A program made the translations under genes and the position numbers. The notes beneath the pieces were generated by a model. It did no database searches. It was given only the letters and a program-made list of their open reading frames with translations, and was not told the DNA's origin. DNA of 23,072 bases, from NCBI GenBank assembly GCA_001701225.1, contig DAAQ01000023.1, positions 21,526 to 44,597 on the forward strand, written 5' to 3'. Below are positions 15,568-23,072 of this stretch, piece after piece (the first letter of the stretch is position 1; each line of letters opens with the position of its first letter). The DNA comes from Bacteroidales bacterium H5 (GTDB taxonomy: Bacteria; Bacteroidota; Bacteroidia; Bacteroidales; Muribaculaceae).

Positions 15568-16551
15568 ATGAGCAAGACGGTTACTGTAAAGTTCCTGAAT
15601 TTCTGGCCGGATATGAATCCGGACGACAACAGGTTCACTAATGCCCTCAGGACAAAGTTTGATGTCGTCGCACTTGACAGCGACGGAAACGAGGTGCCTG
15701 ACATACTGTTCTACGCACCCACGGGTCATAAGACCCATCACAGATATGATTGCCTGAAGGTATACTGGTCGGGAGAGAACGACGTGCCCGATTTCAACCA
15801 GTTCGACTATGCCATATCGCACAGGAATATAGAGATTGACGGGCGTCATCTGCGCTATCCGCTCTATCTCCTTTATGACGAATGGGCCAGGATCGGACAC
15901 CCTGATTCCATTGACAGCGATAGGGCTGTGGGCAGGGATTTCTGCACTGCGGTGATACGGAATTCCAATTTCTGCGACGAGAAGAGGATAAGGATCATAG
16001 ATGCCGTCGAGTCATACAGGCCGGTGGCGTATGGCGGCCTTTTCCGTAACAATGTCGGCGGATGCGTGGCCGACAAGATTGATTTCATACGTAAATACAA
16101 GTTCAATCTCGCTCTTGAGAACAGCCGTGTACCCGGATATGTGACCGAGAAGATCATGGAGGCGTTTGTGGCGAGGACAGTGCCGATTTACTGGGGCGCG
16201 CCTGACGTCGTGAGGGATTTCAATCCCGCAGCCTTTGTCAATGTGAGCGATTACGAATCGACAGACAGCTTTGTCGCTGCTCTGAGGCGGATTGACAACG
16301 ACCCCGACGAGTATCTGTCGCTGCTCTCGGCCCCTCCCGTCATATCAGGTAATGCAGTCGATTATGATGCGGTCCTGACGGAGTTCCTTTGCGGCATAGC
16401 CTCCTCGATGCGCAGGCATACGGAATCCAAAGGTTATTCGGGGATGCTGATGAGACGGGCATCGCGGTGGGAGACGTTGATGGGTAATGACAGGCTCGGA
16501 GCCATCGCAGGCAGGATGGGAAACCTCATCGAAAAAATCAGACGGAGATAA
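15568..16551 (+). CDS. GT10-type alpha-1,3/4-fucosyltransferase
   Basis: A 327-residue cytoplasmic enzyme. The GT10 signature is clear: KYKFNLALENSRVPGYVTEK (residues 176-195), followed by AFVARTVPIYWGAPDV. In the family Glu184, Asn185, Tyr191, Glu194 and Lys195 surround the GDP-fucose site. YWSGEN (66-71) is an additional family-like segment in the N-terminal half. The reaction moves fucose from GDP-fucose to a GlcNAc-containing acceptor glycan. There is no signal peptide or membrane anchor, and no heptad-repeat tail as in Helicobacter FucT. It starts ten bases after the permease gene. The donor comes from mannose-6-phosphate, which ManA, further along the window, interconverts. The acceptor is unknown. 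Confidence 0.9.
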   Translation: MSKTVTVKFLNFWPDMNPDDNRFTNALRTKFDVVALDSDGNEVPDILFYAPTGHKTHHRYDCLKVYWSGENDVPDFNQFDYAISHRNIEIDGRHLRYPLYLLYDEWARIGHPDSIDSDRAVGRDFCTAVIRNSNFCDEKRIRIIDAVESYRPVAYGGLFRNNVGGCVADKIDFIRKYKFNLALENSRVPGYVTEKIMEAFVARTVPIYWGAPDVVRDFNPAAFVNVSDYESTDSFVAALRRIDNDPDEYLSLLSAPPVISGNAVDYDAVLTEFLCGIASSMRRHTESKGYSGMLMRRASRWETLMGNDRLGAIAGRMGNLIEKIRRR

Positions 16552-16567
16552 GCCTATTGCAAAAACC

Positions 16568-16639
16568 GAATTAGAAATTAGGAATTAGAAGTGGGGAATA
16601 TTTGCCTCTCCATTCCTAATTCCCAATTCCTGATTTCTC
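16568..16639. repeat. Imperfect inverted repeat between fucosyltransferase and mdh
   Basis: Left arm 16568-16597 and right arm 16605-16639 pair over most of their length, with a seven-base extra piece in the right arm that looks like a duplication of GGGAATT. The word GAATTAG occurs repeatedly. The hairpin lies just beyond the fucosyltransferase stop and could terminate that operon; there is only a short T-rich tail, so a repeat relic is also possible. Confidence 0.6.
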
Positions 16640-16684
16640 ATTTAAATTAAGTGATGAAAAATATTTATTATGGAAATTTTTCAT

Positions 16685-16692
16685 TAATTTTG
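16685..16692 (+). promoter_or_regulatory. -7 element of the mdh promoter
   Basis: TAATTTTG matches TAnnTTTG and lies 29 bases upstream of the mdh ATG. No TTG is found at the expected place (16662-16664), so this is a single-element match. Confidence 0.55.
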
Positions 16693-16721
16693 CGATTGCA
16701 ATTTCAAATATAGATACAATC

Positions 16722-17657
16722 ATGTCAAAGGTAACTGTAGTAGGCGCCGGAAATGTAGGCGCAACTTGTGCAAATGTATTGGTAACCTGCGGTATTGCCG
16801 ACGAGGTAGTGCTGCTCGACATCAAGGAGGGCGTATCCGAGGGCAAGGCCATGGACATCATGCAGACCGCCTCGATCCTCAACCTCAACACCGTGCTTCG
16901 CGGCGTCACCAACGACTATGCCGCCACCGAGGGCAGCGATGTCGTTGTCATCACCTCGGGTATCCCCCGCAAGCCCGGCATGACCCGCGAGGAGCTTATC
17001 GGTGTCAACGCCGGTATCGTCAAGAGCGTCACCGACCAGATTCTGGCCCACTCTCCCAATGCCATCATCATCTGTATCTCTAACCCGATGGATACGATGA
17101 CCTATCTCATCCACAAGGTGAGCGGTCTGCCCAAGAACCGTATCATCGGCATGGGCGGCGCACTCGACAGCGCACGCTTCAAATATTTCCTCTCGCAGGC
17201 TCTCGGCGCCAACGCCACCGAGGTCGAGGGTATCGTCATCGGCGGTCACGGCGACACAACAATGATTCCCCTGACCCGCTATGCCGCATATCGCGGTGTG
17301 CCCGCATCGGAGTATCTCGACAAGGAGACTCTCGACAAGGTAGCAGCCGACACTATGGTAGGCGGTGCTACGCTGACCAAGCTGCTCGGCACCTCGGCAT
17401 GGTATGCTCCCGGTGCGGCAGGAGCCCAGATGGTCAAGGCCGTGCTCCACAACGAGAAGAAGCTCATCTCGTGCTCGGCTCTGCTCGACGGCGAGTATGG
17501 CCACAAGGACCTCTGCATCGGTGTGCCCGCAATCATCGGCCGCAACGGCATCGAGCGCATCGTCGAGTTCAACCTCAACGCCGAGGAGAAAGAGCTCTTT
17601 GACAAGAGTGCTGCCGCTGTCCTCAAGACCAACGAGGCACTTGCTTCGGTACTCTGA
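16722..17657 (+). CDS. mdh: Malate dehydrogenase
   Basis: A 311-residue NAD-dependent enzyme of the LDH-like malate dehydrogenase group that interconverts malate and oxaloacetate. Motifs: VVGAGNVGATCA (NAD-binding glycines), Asp33 at the end of strand two (prefers NAD over NADP), IPRKPGMTREEL with Arg83 and Arg89 (substrate loop, malate-type), Asn121 in SNPMD, Arg152 and the catalytic His176 in IGGHGDTTMIPL. Length and all catalytic residues are normal. In Bacteroidales the enzyme sits in the reductive branch toward fumarate and succinate. It stands alone between two unrelated inverted repeats. Codon use looks strongly biased, as expected of a highly expressed gene. Confidence 0.97.
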   Translation: MSKVTVVGAGNVGATCANVLVTCGIADEVVLLDIKEGVSEGKAMDIMQTASILNLNTVLRGVTNDYAATEGSDVVVITSGIPRKPGMTREELIGVNAGIVKSVTDQILAHSPNAIIICISNPMDTMTYLIHKVSGLPKNRIIGMGGALDSARFKYFLSQALGANATEVEGIVIGGHGDTTMIPLTRYAAYRGVPASEYLDKETLDKVAADTMVGGATLTKLLGTSAWYAPGAAGAQMVKAVLHNEKKLISCSALLDGEYGHKDLCIGVPAIIGRNGIERIVEFNLNAEEKELFDKSAAAVLKTNEALASVL

Positions 17658-17664
17658 TAGTAGA

Positions 17665-17796
17665 GTTTAAAGATTAGGGTTTAAAGTTTAAAGAGCCTGT
17701 GCCGGAGAACAAAATCCGGGGTCTGAGGTTTTAAACAGATGAGGATTTGTCCTTTTCGGGCATCTCTCTTTAAACTTTAAACTATCCTCTTTAAAC
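17665..17796. repeat. Mirror-symmetric 132-bp inverted repeat element after mdh
   Basis: Each 31-base arm (17665-17695 and 17766-17796) carries the word GTTTAAAG three times with the same 14- and 7-base steps; the inner 17 bases (GTTTAAAGTTTAAAGAG) match perfectly. The arms differ only in a six-base spacer. The centre (17696-17765) holds a smaller CCGGA/TCCGG hairpin. It may terminate mdh, or be a MITE- or REP-like element; no target-site duplication was seen. Confidence 0.75.
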
Positions 17797-17831
17797 CCTT
17801 TCAACTGATATTCCACAAAGCCCACCAGTCT

Positions 17832-18275
17832 ATGCTGCCAAGAATCCTGTCTCTTTCCGTCCTGGCGGTTTTGCTTGTCGGCTGCAGTTCAGCCGACTCA
17901 CAGTCCACGGACACAATCAAGGCCGAGACCGAGGTCCCGACCTCAACAGTTCAGGTTGCCGATGTTGTCAAAGAGATGACAGACGGCACTATCGCTCCTG
18001 ACGCCAAGCTGCCTGTTGTCATTGACTTCAATGCAGTGTGGTGTCCTCCGTGCCGCAAGTTTGCCCCGGTCTTCCATCAGATTGCCGAGGAATATGCGGG
18101 AAAGGCCGTGTTCCTCTCGGTCGATGTCGATAACGCGCCCTCGGCGGCCCGTCAGTTCGGCGTATCGTCCATCCCCCAGGTGTCGGTGCTCATGCCCGAT
18201 AGCAGTGTCACCACATCGGTGGGCTACATGACTGCAGACGAACTCAAGCATTTCATTGACGAGGCCATGAAATAA
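17832..18275 (+). CDS. Thioredoxin-like lipoprotein
   Basis: A 147-residue lipoprotein with lipobox L-V-G-C (Cys18), a polar 40-residue linker, and one thioredoxin domain. The active site is FNAVWCPPCRKF with Cys71 and Cys74, a reducing-type site (WCPPC), and SSIPQVSVLM gives the cis-proline (Pro115). DVDNAPSAARQFGV between them is typical of the thioredoxin fold rather than of TlpA/ResA insertions. It would face the periplasm, anchored to a membrane, and reduce or exchange disulfides in envelope proteins. It is a single-gene unit: an inverted repeat lies upstream and a terminator downstream. Its partner electron donor is not visible here. Confidence 0.9.
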   Translation: MLPRILSLSVLAVLLVGCSSADSQSTDTIKAETEVPTSTVQVADVVKEMTDGTIAPDAKLPVVIDFNAVWCPPCRKFAPVFHQIAEEYAGKAVFLSVDVDNAPSAARQFGVSSIPQVSVLMPDSSVTTSVGYMTADELKHFIDEAMK

Positions 18276-18306
18276 AAAGGGTTCCGGCCACAAGTCACAC
18301 CTATTC

Positions 18307-18348
18307 ACGTCCACTGTCCGCACATTGCCGGAGAGTGGACGTTTTTTA
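18307..18348 (+). terminator. Terminator after the thioredoxin-like lipoprotein
   Basis: A nine-bp perfect stem (ACGTCCACT at 18307-18315 with AGTGGACGT at 18334-18342), an 18-base loop, and a run of six T at 18342-18347. It lies 31 bases after the stop codon. Confidence 0.85.
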
Positions 18349-18392
18349 TTCCGGCTCAAAATAAAAACCGTCCCGGGCCGTTAATATATATT

Positions 18393-18974
18393 ATGCAGGA
18401 AATAGTATTTGCCACCAACAATAACCATAAGCTCTCCGAGCTGCGCCGCATCGTCGGCGACAGGTTCAAAATATTGTCTCTCGCGGAGATAGGATGCCAT
18501 GACGACATTCCCGAGACTGCCGACACACTCGAGGGAAATGCCCTTATGAAGGCCCGTTATGTCAAGGAGCGCTATGGATATGACTGCTTTGCCGACGATA
18601 CCGGCCTCATGGTCGACGCTCTCGGGGGCGCCCCCGGAGTATATTCTGCCCGATATGCCGGACCGGGACACGACAGCGCGGCAAATATGGCCCTCCTGCT
18701 CGAGAACCTGCGGGGGGTGACTGACCGCAAGGCCCGTTTCGTCACGGTCATCGCACTGATACTCGATGGCGTCGAGAAGACCTTCACCGGTAAGGTCGAA
18801 GGTGAGATACTGACCGCCCCCGAGGGTGACGGAGGTTTCGGATATGACCCGGTGTTCCGTCCCGAAGGCCATGACGCCACTTTCGCGCTGATGTCCCCGG
18901 ATGACAAAAACGCCATCTCGCACCGCGGACGCGCCACTGCCCTGCTTGTTGAATACCTTAACTCACCAAGATAA
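18393..18974 (+). CDS. rdgB: Non-canonical purine NTP pyrophosphatase (RdgB/HAM1)
   Basis: A 193-residue cytoplasmic housekeeping enzyme that hydrolyses dITP, XTP and similar damaged nucleotides to the monophosphate. Motifs: ATNNNHKLSEL near the N-terminus, FADDTGLMVDALGGAPGVYSARYAG (general base Asp69), GEILTAPEGDGGFGYDPVF and SHRGRA (176-181). Length is normal for the family. It is the first gene of the unit with porZ, the unrecognised gene and manA, ten bases before porZ. No TAnnTTTG element is visible upstream. Confidence 0.95.
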   Translation: MQEIVFATNNNHKLSELRRIVGDRFKILSLAEIGCHDDIPETADTLEGNALMKARYVKERYGYDCFADDTGLMVDALGGAPGVYSARYAGPGHDSAANMALLLENLRGVTDRKARFVTVIALILDGVEKTFTGKVEGEILTAPEGDGGFGYDPVFRPEGHDATFALMSPDDKNAISHRGRATALLVEYLNSPR

Positions 18975-18984
18975 CATCAGATTG

Positions 18985-21438
18985 ATGCTCAAGCGACTTA
19001 TCATACTCATCCTCATTCTCCTTCCGGCTCTGGCTCCGGCCCGTGCAGCGGTCGCCACAGGGTCGTGGAGGTCTTTTCCTGTATCCGGCGAGTTCTCGTC
19101 TGTCCTCGAGAGCGACCGCAACGTGTGGTATGTCACCGGCGGCCGCCTCAACTCTTACGACAAGGAGGCTGACGAGACACGCACATACGAATATGGCCGC
19201 GACCTGTCGGATTTCACCATATCGCAGCTGTTTTTCAATCATGAGCGGCATTATCTCGTGGTTGTCTACGCCAACTCCAATATAGACCTTATCTACGAGG
19301 ATGACGGCGCCATAGTGAACCTGCCCGACATCAAGGACGCCACCATCAATGTCGAGAAAGGCGTGAATGATGTGGCGTTTCACGGCGACGACATCTATGT
19401 TGCCACCGATTTCGGCCTCGTGCTGTTTGACGAGACACGCCACGAGGTCAAGGAATCGGGCATCTATAACGGTCACGGCATCCTCTATATGGCCGCGATT
19501 GACGGCGGCATAGTCATTGTGGCTTCTGGATATGGCGATGATGTTTCGCATATACTTTTCCATCCCTATGGCACAAGAATACATAAGCTGGATAATTTCA
19601 CTGTGATACGCGATGCCATGTCCGGTCTCATCAGCGAGCTTACTCCTGTCGGAGGTCGTGCTTTGGCGTGTCTACGGTGGGGGCAGGTGTGTATCTTGAC
19701 CATGACCGAAGATTATGCTGACATGGCATTACGTGGCGTACTTTCCATCTCTGGAGTCTGGATCGAAAGCCTCGAACCTGCGACTGAAGGTGGTATATAT
19801 GCTTTGTCGTCAGCCGGAAAAATATTTTATGCCGATGCGGCGGGGACCTTGTCGCAGACATCCTGGCAGCTGCCGGATGCAATCAAGAATGATGTCATCA
19901 CCACACGCCGTGGGCCGGACAAGGAGCTGTGGGCCGGAAGCGACGAGGGGCTCGGGCAGTACCGCCTGTCTGCCGACGGCACTCTGACCGTGTTGCGCGA
20001 GAAGTCGCTCCCCGCCGAGTCGACCACATTCTCCGGTATCTGCCGTATCTATCCCGCGAGCGACGGATTCATCATCTCCAATCTCGGCCAGAACCAGTAT
20101 CACCCTGTGGGTGCGGGTGACAACCATGGCACGAGACTGAACGCCAACATATATACCGGCGGAGAGTTTGTAAACATCAATCCCGTGGGAGTGACGGCCG
20201 TCACCTCTGCAGCCCTGCAGCAGCAGAGGCTGCAGGGCGAATACATCTTCTCGCCCACATGGATGTGTCAGGACCCGGTCAATCCCGCACGGTTCTATGT
20301 GTCATCCGCACTTGAGGGTGTCTATGTAATCGAGGACAACAAGGAGGTCGTTAAGTTTGACGACTCCAACTCGCTCATCAGCAACAGTTGGGTGTTCGTG
20401 ACCCCGTTTGTAGACTTTGACCATCAGGGCAACCTGTGGGTCACCACATGGTGTACCGCCGGAAATGCACCTATCTCGATGCTTCCTGCCGAGAAACTCA
20501 GGGGTGACCTCACGAAGATAAAACCCTCAGATTGGGTGGCTGTCAATTTTGGCGGAAATATCAACAACAAGGACGCCCACCTGTTCTTCTGCCGTCGCAG
20601 CAATATCATCTTCGCATACGACTGGAACGGCTCGTATGCCTTTGAGGTGCTGCAGCATAACGGCACCATATCCGATGTCTCGGGCCACAGGCATGTGGGC
20701 CAGAGCTCGGTGACCGACTCTGACGGCAAGACATTCTCGCCGGACCACTGGATATGCGCTGTCGAGGACAAGCGCGGCCATGTGTGGTTCGGCACATCGA
20801 GCGGCGTCGTGTCCGTCCCGAATCCCGTCACGGCCATGGAGGGCTCTTTTACGGTCAACCGCATCAAGGTGCCGCGACGCGACGGCACCAATCTGGCCGA
20901 CTACCTGCTCGAAAGCGACAAGATACTCTGCATGGCCGTCGACCACTCCAACCGCAAATGGATCGGCACCGAGGGTTCGGGCCTCTATCTGGTCAGCGAG
21001 GACGGCGACGAGATACTGGCTGTCTACAATACCTCCAACTCTCCCCTGCCCGTCAATACCATCACCGGGCTTCATGTAGACCCGTTATCCAACTCGGTCT
21101 ATGTGGCCACCCTGAGCGGCCTCTTCGAACTCTCGACCACATCGGGCCCTGCAGCCGACGACTATTCGGACGTATATGCCTATCCCAACCCCGTCACCCC
21201 CGAATATACAGGCTGGATCACCATCACCGGCCTCATGGACAGCTCGATGGTCAAGATTGTCGATGCCGACATGCATCTGGTCTACCAGACCACCTCTGAG
21301 GGTGGCATGGCCATGTGGGACGGCTGCAACATGAACGGCAGCCGCGTCCGCTCGGGTGTCTACTATGTCATCGCCTCCTCGGGCTCGGAGACATCCTCGC
21401 AGGGTGCCGTGGCGACAAAAATACTTGTAGTCAACTAA
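18985..21438 (+). CDS. porZ: PorZ-like protein, T9SS accessory
   Basis: An 817-residue exported protein. The start at ATG 18985 is preferred because it opens with a signal peptide (MLKRLIILILILLPALAPARA); the frame is open to 18901, inside rdgB. The mature protein begins with WRSFPVSGEFSSVLESDRN and has repeated beta-propeller blades of the two-component-regulator type: VWYVTGGRLNSYDKE, IYVATDFGLVLFDE, ELWAGSDEGLGQYR, VWFGTSSGVVSV, KWIGTEGSGLYLV and VYVATLSGLFEL. The end (from about residue 730) is a T9SS sorting-type domain with YAYPNPVTPE and RVRSGVYYVIASSG. In P. gingivalis PorZ is a surface component that helps attach the lipopolysaccharide anchor to T9SS cargo. The length, propellers and tail fit; identity with PorZ rather than another propeller protein is likely but not certain. 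Confidence 0.8.
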   Translation: MLKRLIILILILLPALAPARAAVATGSWRSFPVSGEFSSVLESDRNVWYVTGGRLNSYDKEADETRTYEYGRDLSDFTISQLFFNHERHYLVVVYANSNIDLIYEDDGAIVNLPDIKDATINVEKGVNDVAFHGDDIYVATDFGLVLFDETRHEVKESGIYNGHGILYMAAIDGGIVIVASGYGDDVSHILFHPYGTRIHKLDNFTVIRDAMSGLISELTPVGGRALACLRWGQVCILTMTEDYADMALRGVLSISGVWIESLEPATEGGIYALSSAGKIFYADAAGTLSQTSWQLPDAIKNDVITTRRGPDKELWAGSDEGLGQYRLSADGTLTVLREKSLPAESTTFSGICRIYPASDGFIISNLGQNQYHPVGAGDNHGTRLNANIYTGGEFVNINPVGVTAVTSAALQQQRLQGEYIFSPTWMCQDPVNPARFYVSSALEGVYVIEDNKEVVKFDDSNSLISNSWVFVTPFVDFDHQGNLWVTTWCTAGNAPISMLPAEKLRGDLTKIKPSDWVAVNFGGNINNKDAHLFFCRRSNIIFAYDWNGSYAFEVLQHNGTISDVSGHRHVGQSSVTDSDGKTFSPDHWICAVEDKRGHVWFGTSSGVVSVPNPVTAMEGSFTVNRIKVPRRDGTNLADYLLESDKILCMAVDHSNRKWIGTEGSGLYLVSEDGDEILAVYNTSNSPLPVNTITGLHVDPLSNSVYVATLSGLFELSTTSGPAADDYSDVYAYPNPVTPEYTGWITITGLMDSSMVKIVDADMHLVYQTTSEGGMAMWDGCNMNGSRVRSGVYYVIASSGSETSSQGAVATKILVVN

Positions 21439-21464
21439 TACCCCTCCGGGTACGTTGTAAAGTT

Positions 21465-21992
21465 ATGGAAAAACTAAGATACACCGATGAGACCGACCGC
21501 TGCTATGGCGCGGCCGGCATGGCCATAAGCCTCGTGGTCTATGACGGCGAGGAGATGCTCTCGGCCATCTCGCTCGACGGGCCTGCGGGCTCGCAGACCA
21601 TGACGCTTGCCCCCGAATTCTTCTTTGCCGGTAATCCCGGAATCTCGGCCAAGACCGCATGGCGCCAGATACTCAAGAACTACAACCTGGGCATAGCCAT
21701 GGTCACCGCCAACCTGCTCTGCCGCTATCTCGTCAACCGCCATACAGGTCTGCCCGACGATGTGCGCGAGGCCCTGCACGACCTGGCCGTCGAGGAGGGC
21801 ACGGATGCCTGTCAGCTCGAGGCTGATGAGATAGACGCCATATTTGACAAGAACATCAACTACCTAACCCGCGTGTTCTCTCACCGCGGCGTCCACTCCG
21901 TGGCCCATGATTTCGCGTCGGCCCTGCAGCAGCGCCGCTCGCTGTCGCGCCTCGATGCCATCGAGATGCTGCAGTCGCTCAACATGCTCTGA
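21465..21992 (+). CDS. Unrecognised cytoplasmic protein in the porZ-manA unit
   Basis: A 175-residue protein with no signal peptide and no membrane segment. The ATG at 21465 follows the porZ stop by 26 bases. The first 60 residues look like mixed strands (YGAAGMAISLVVYDGEEMLSAISLDG), then LAPEFFFAGNPGISAKTAWRQILKNYNLG, and the rest is mainly helical with a charged, Leu-rich end. I do not recognise a family. It has no visible catalytic or DNA-binding motif. The conserved-looking context between porZ and manA suggests a real gene; translation in frame and codon use agree with the neighbours. A role in envelope glycan metabolism would be a guess. Confidence 0.65.
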   Translation: MEKLRYTDETDRCYGAAGMAISLVVYDGEEMLSAISLDGPAGSQTMTLAPEFFFAGNPGISAKTAWRQILKNYNLGIAMVTANLLCRYLVNRHTGLPDDVREALHDLAVEEGTDACQLEADEIDAIFDKNINYLTRVFSHRGVHSVAHDFASALQQRRSLSRLDAIEMLQSLNML

Positions 21993-22059
21993 CGGTCATT
22001 ACGCTCTGCAAATACAAACTTATCCGATATAAATCATCAATCACATTTCTGACCTGTCT

Positions 22060-23019
22060 ATGCTTGGTTTCCCCCTGCATTTCGCTCCCTATCTCAAGCC
22101 TGTGATATGGGGCGGTTCGCGTATCGCGCCATTCAAACGCCTGTCCGCCGGTGCCGAAGGTATCGGTGAGAGCTGGGAGCTCTCGGCAGTCCCCGGCCAT
22201 GTCTCGGTCGTAGACCGCGGCCCTCTGGCCGGAAAAACTCTCACCGAGCTCATCGCCCTCCACGGCGCAGACCTGATGGGACGTCCCAATTACGAGCGTT
22301 ACGGCACCTCCTTCCCTCTCCTTGTCAAGATTATAGATGCCCGTGCCGACCTGTCGGTGCAGGTGCACCCCGATGATGCCCTGGCACAGCGGCGTCACGG
22401 CTGTGCGGGCAAGACAGAGATGTGGCATATCATCGAGACAGAACCCGGCGCCCGGATACATGTCGGGCTTAATGCTCCCCTAACCCCCGAGGAATATGAG
22501 CGCCGTGTGGCCGATAATTCGATAATGGATGTCATCGCCTCGTATGAGTCGGCTCCCGGCGATACCTTCTTCCTCCCTGCGGGGCGCATCCATGCCATCG
22601 GCGCGGGCAATCTCCTGGCCGAGATACAGCAGACCAGCGACATCACATACCGCATCTACGACTATGACCGCCGGGATGCCGAGGGCAATCCGCGCGAGCT
22701 GCATACGGAGCTTGCCAAGGATGCCATAGACTATACCGTCTACCCCTCATACCGTACCACCGCGGGTGCTGACGGAGTCCTGGCGCAGTGCGACTATTTC
22801 GATGTACGCCGTGTGGAGCTCACAGATGGCCTCTCCCGGCCTCTTAGCCATGAGCGCGACTCATTCACCATCGTGATGTGTCTCGGCGGTACAGCGCGTA
22901 TAAAGGACGCAGAGGGCAATGTCACGGAGATAGGCCGCGGCGACACGCTGCTCTACCCCGCCGTGATGCAGGGTCTCGTCGCCGAGGGCGACGGCATCCT
23001 GCTCACCGTACAGGCATAA
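22060..23019 (+). CDS. manA: Mannose-6-phosphate isomerase, class I
   Basis: A 319-residue zinc enzyme that interconverts fructose-6-phosphate and mannose-6-phosphate, the entry to GDP-mannose and GDP-fucose. The four zinc ligands are in place: Gln101 and His103 in VQVHPDD, Glu120 in GKTEMWHII, His178 in PAGRIHAIG. Arg199 lies in the same cupin domain. The length (about 320) matches the short bacterial class I form rather than the 390-residue E. coli one. It closes the rdgB-porZ-unknown-manA unit, 67 bases after the preceding gene, with a strong hairpin downstream. Its product could feed the GT10 fucosyltransferase in this window. Confidence 0.95.
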   Translation: MLGFPLHFAPYLKPVIWGGSRIAPFKRLSAGAEGIGESWELSAVPGHVSVVDRGPLAGKTLTELIALHGADLMGRPNYERYGTSFPLLVKIIDARADLSVQVHPDDALAQRRHGCAGKTEMWHIIETEPGARIHVGLNAPLTPEEYERRVADNSIMDVIASYESAPGDTFFLPAGRIHAIGAGNLLAEIQQTSDITYRIYDYDRRDAEGNPRELHTELAKDAIDYTVYPSYRTTAGADGVLAQCDYFDVRRVELTDGLSRPLSHERDSFTIVMCLGGTARIKDAEGNVTEIGRGDTLLYPAVMQGLVAEGDGILLTVQA

Positions 23020-23046
23020 GGTTACGGAATACCGACACATGGTCAT

Positions 23047-23072
23047 GGCCGCGAAGCAGACGCTTCGCGGCC
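23047..23072 (+). terminator. Hairpin after manA at the window edge
   Basis: An 11-bp perfect GC-rich stem (GGCCGCGAAGC / GCTTCGCGGCC) with a four-base loop AGAC, 27 bases after the manA stop. Any T tract lies beyond the window. Confidence 0.7.

Noticed and set aside
17665..17796. Insertion sequence
   Set aside because: No transposase frame between the arms and no target-site duplication seen; kept only as a repeat element.
18901..18984. Extension of porZ upstream into rdgB
   Set aside because: The signal peptide begins at 18985; the extension overlaps a well-defined gene in another frame.

Overview
The window looks like chromosomal DNA of a GC-rich member of the Bacteroidales, probably Muribaculaceae-like. 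This is an inference from several signs. Upstream regions carry TAnnTTTG -7 elements, three of them with a TTG exactly 20 bases upstream. Strong Shine-Dalgarno sites are scarce. Many products are lipoproteins or outer-membrane barrels. There is a PorZ-like protein and a second protein with a type IX secretion (T9SS) C-terminal domain. I see no rRNA, tRNA, CRISPR array, transposase or phage gene.

Layout, left to right. (1) 49-3811, minus strand: a four-gene envelope operon encoding a TlpA-type thioredoxin, a DUF6029-like outer-membrane protein, an Omp28-type lipoprotein and a protein with a T9SS-type tail. It starts from a good promoter at 3835-3865. (2) 3901-6311, minus: kdsA (KDO-8-phosphate synthase, metal-dependent class) followed by an exported TPR protein. 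(3) 6312-6617: divergent promoter region with G tracts where the -33 elements should be. (4) 6618-9138, plus: four small exported proteins (lipoprotein, unknown, beta-barrel, BamE-like tail) ending at a clear terminator. (5) 9206-10771, minus: a DUF6056-like polytopic membrane protein. (6) 10831-12252, plus: five 23-bp tandem repeats overlapping a promoter, then a DUF4143-type ATPase. (7) 12332-16551, plus: lipoprotein, ABC ATPase, FtsX-like permease and a GT10-type fucosyltransferase, tightly packed with ATGA overlaps. (8) 16722-17657: mdh, with a different AT-rich inverted repeat on each side. (9) 17832-18275: thioredoxin-like lipoprotein with its own terminator. (10) 18393-23019, plus: rdgB, porZ, an unrecognised cytoplasmic protein and manA, ending in a strong hairpin at the window edge.

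The shared theme is construction and maintenance of the cell envelope: KDO for lipid A/core, mannose-6-phosphate supply (ManA), fucosylation, T9SS (PorZ and a possible cargo), thiol chemistry (two thioredoxin-fold lipoprotein or exported proteins plus Omp28) and an ABC/FtsX pair. The least ordinary features are the repeat array at the DUF4143 promoter, two mutually exclusive hairpins between the DUF6029 and Omp28 genes, the G tracts at two divergent promoters, the missing H-loop histidine in the ABC ATPase, and the mirror-symmetric 132-bp repeat element after mdh. I found no clear sign of a completely new multi-gene system; the repeat-controlled DUF4143 ATPase is the best candidate for a closer look.
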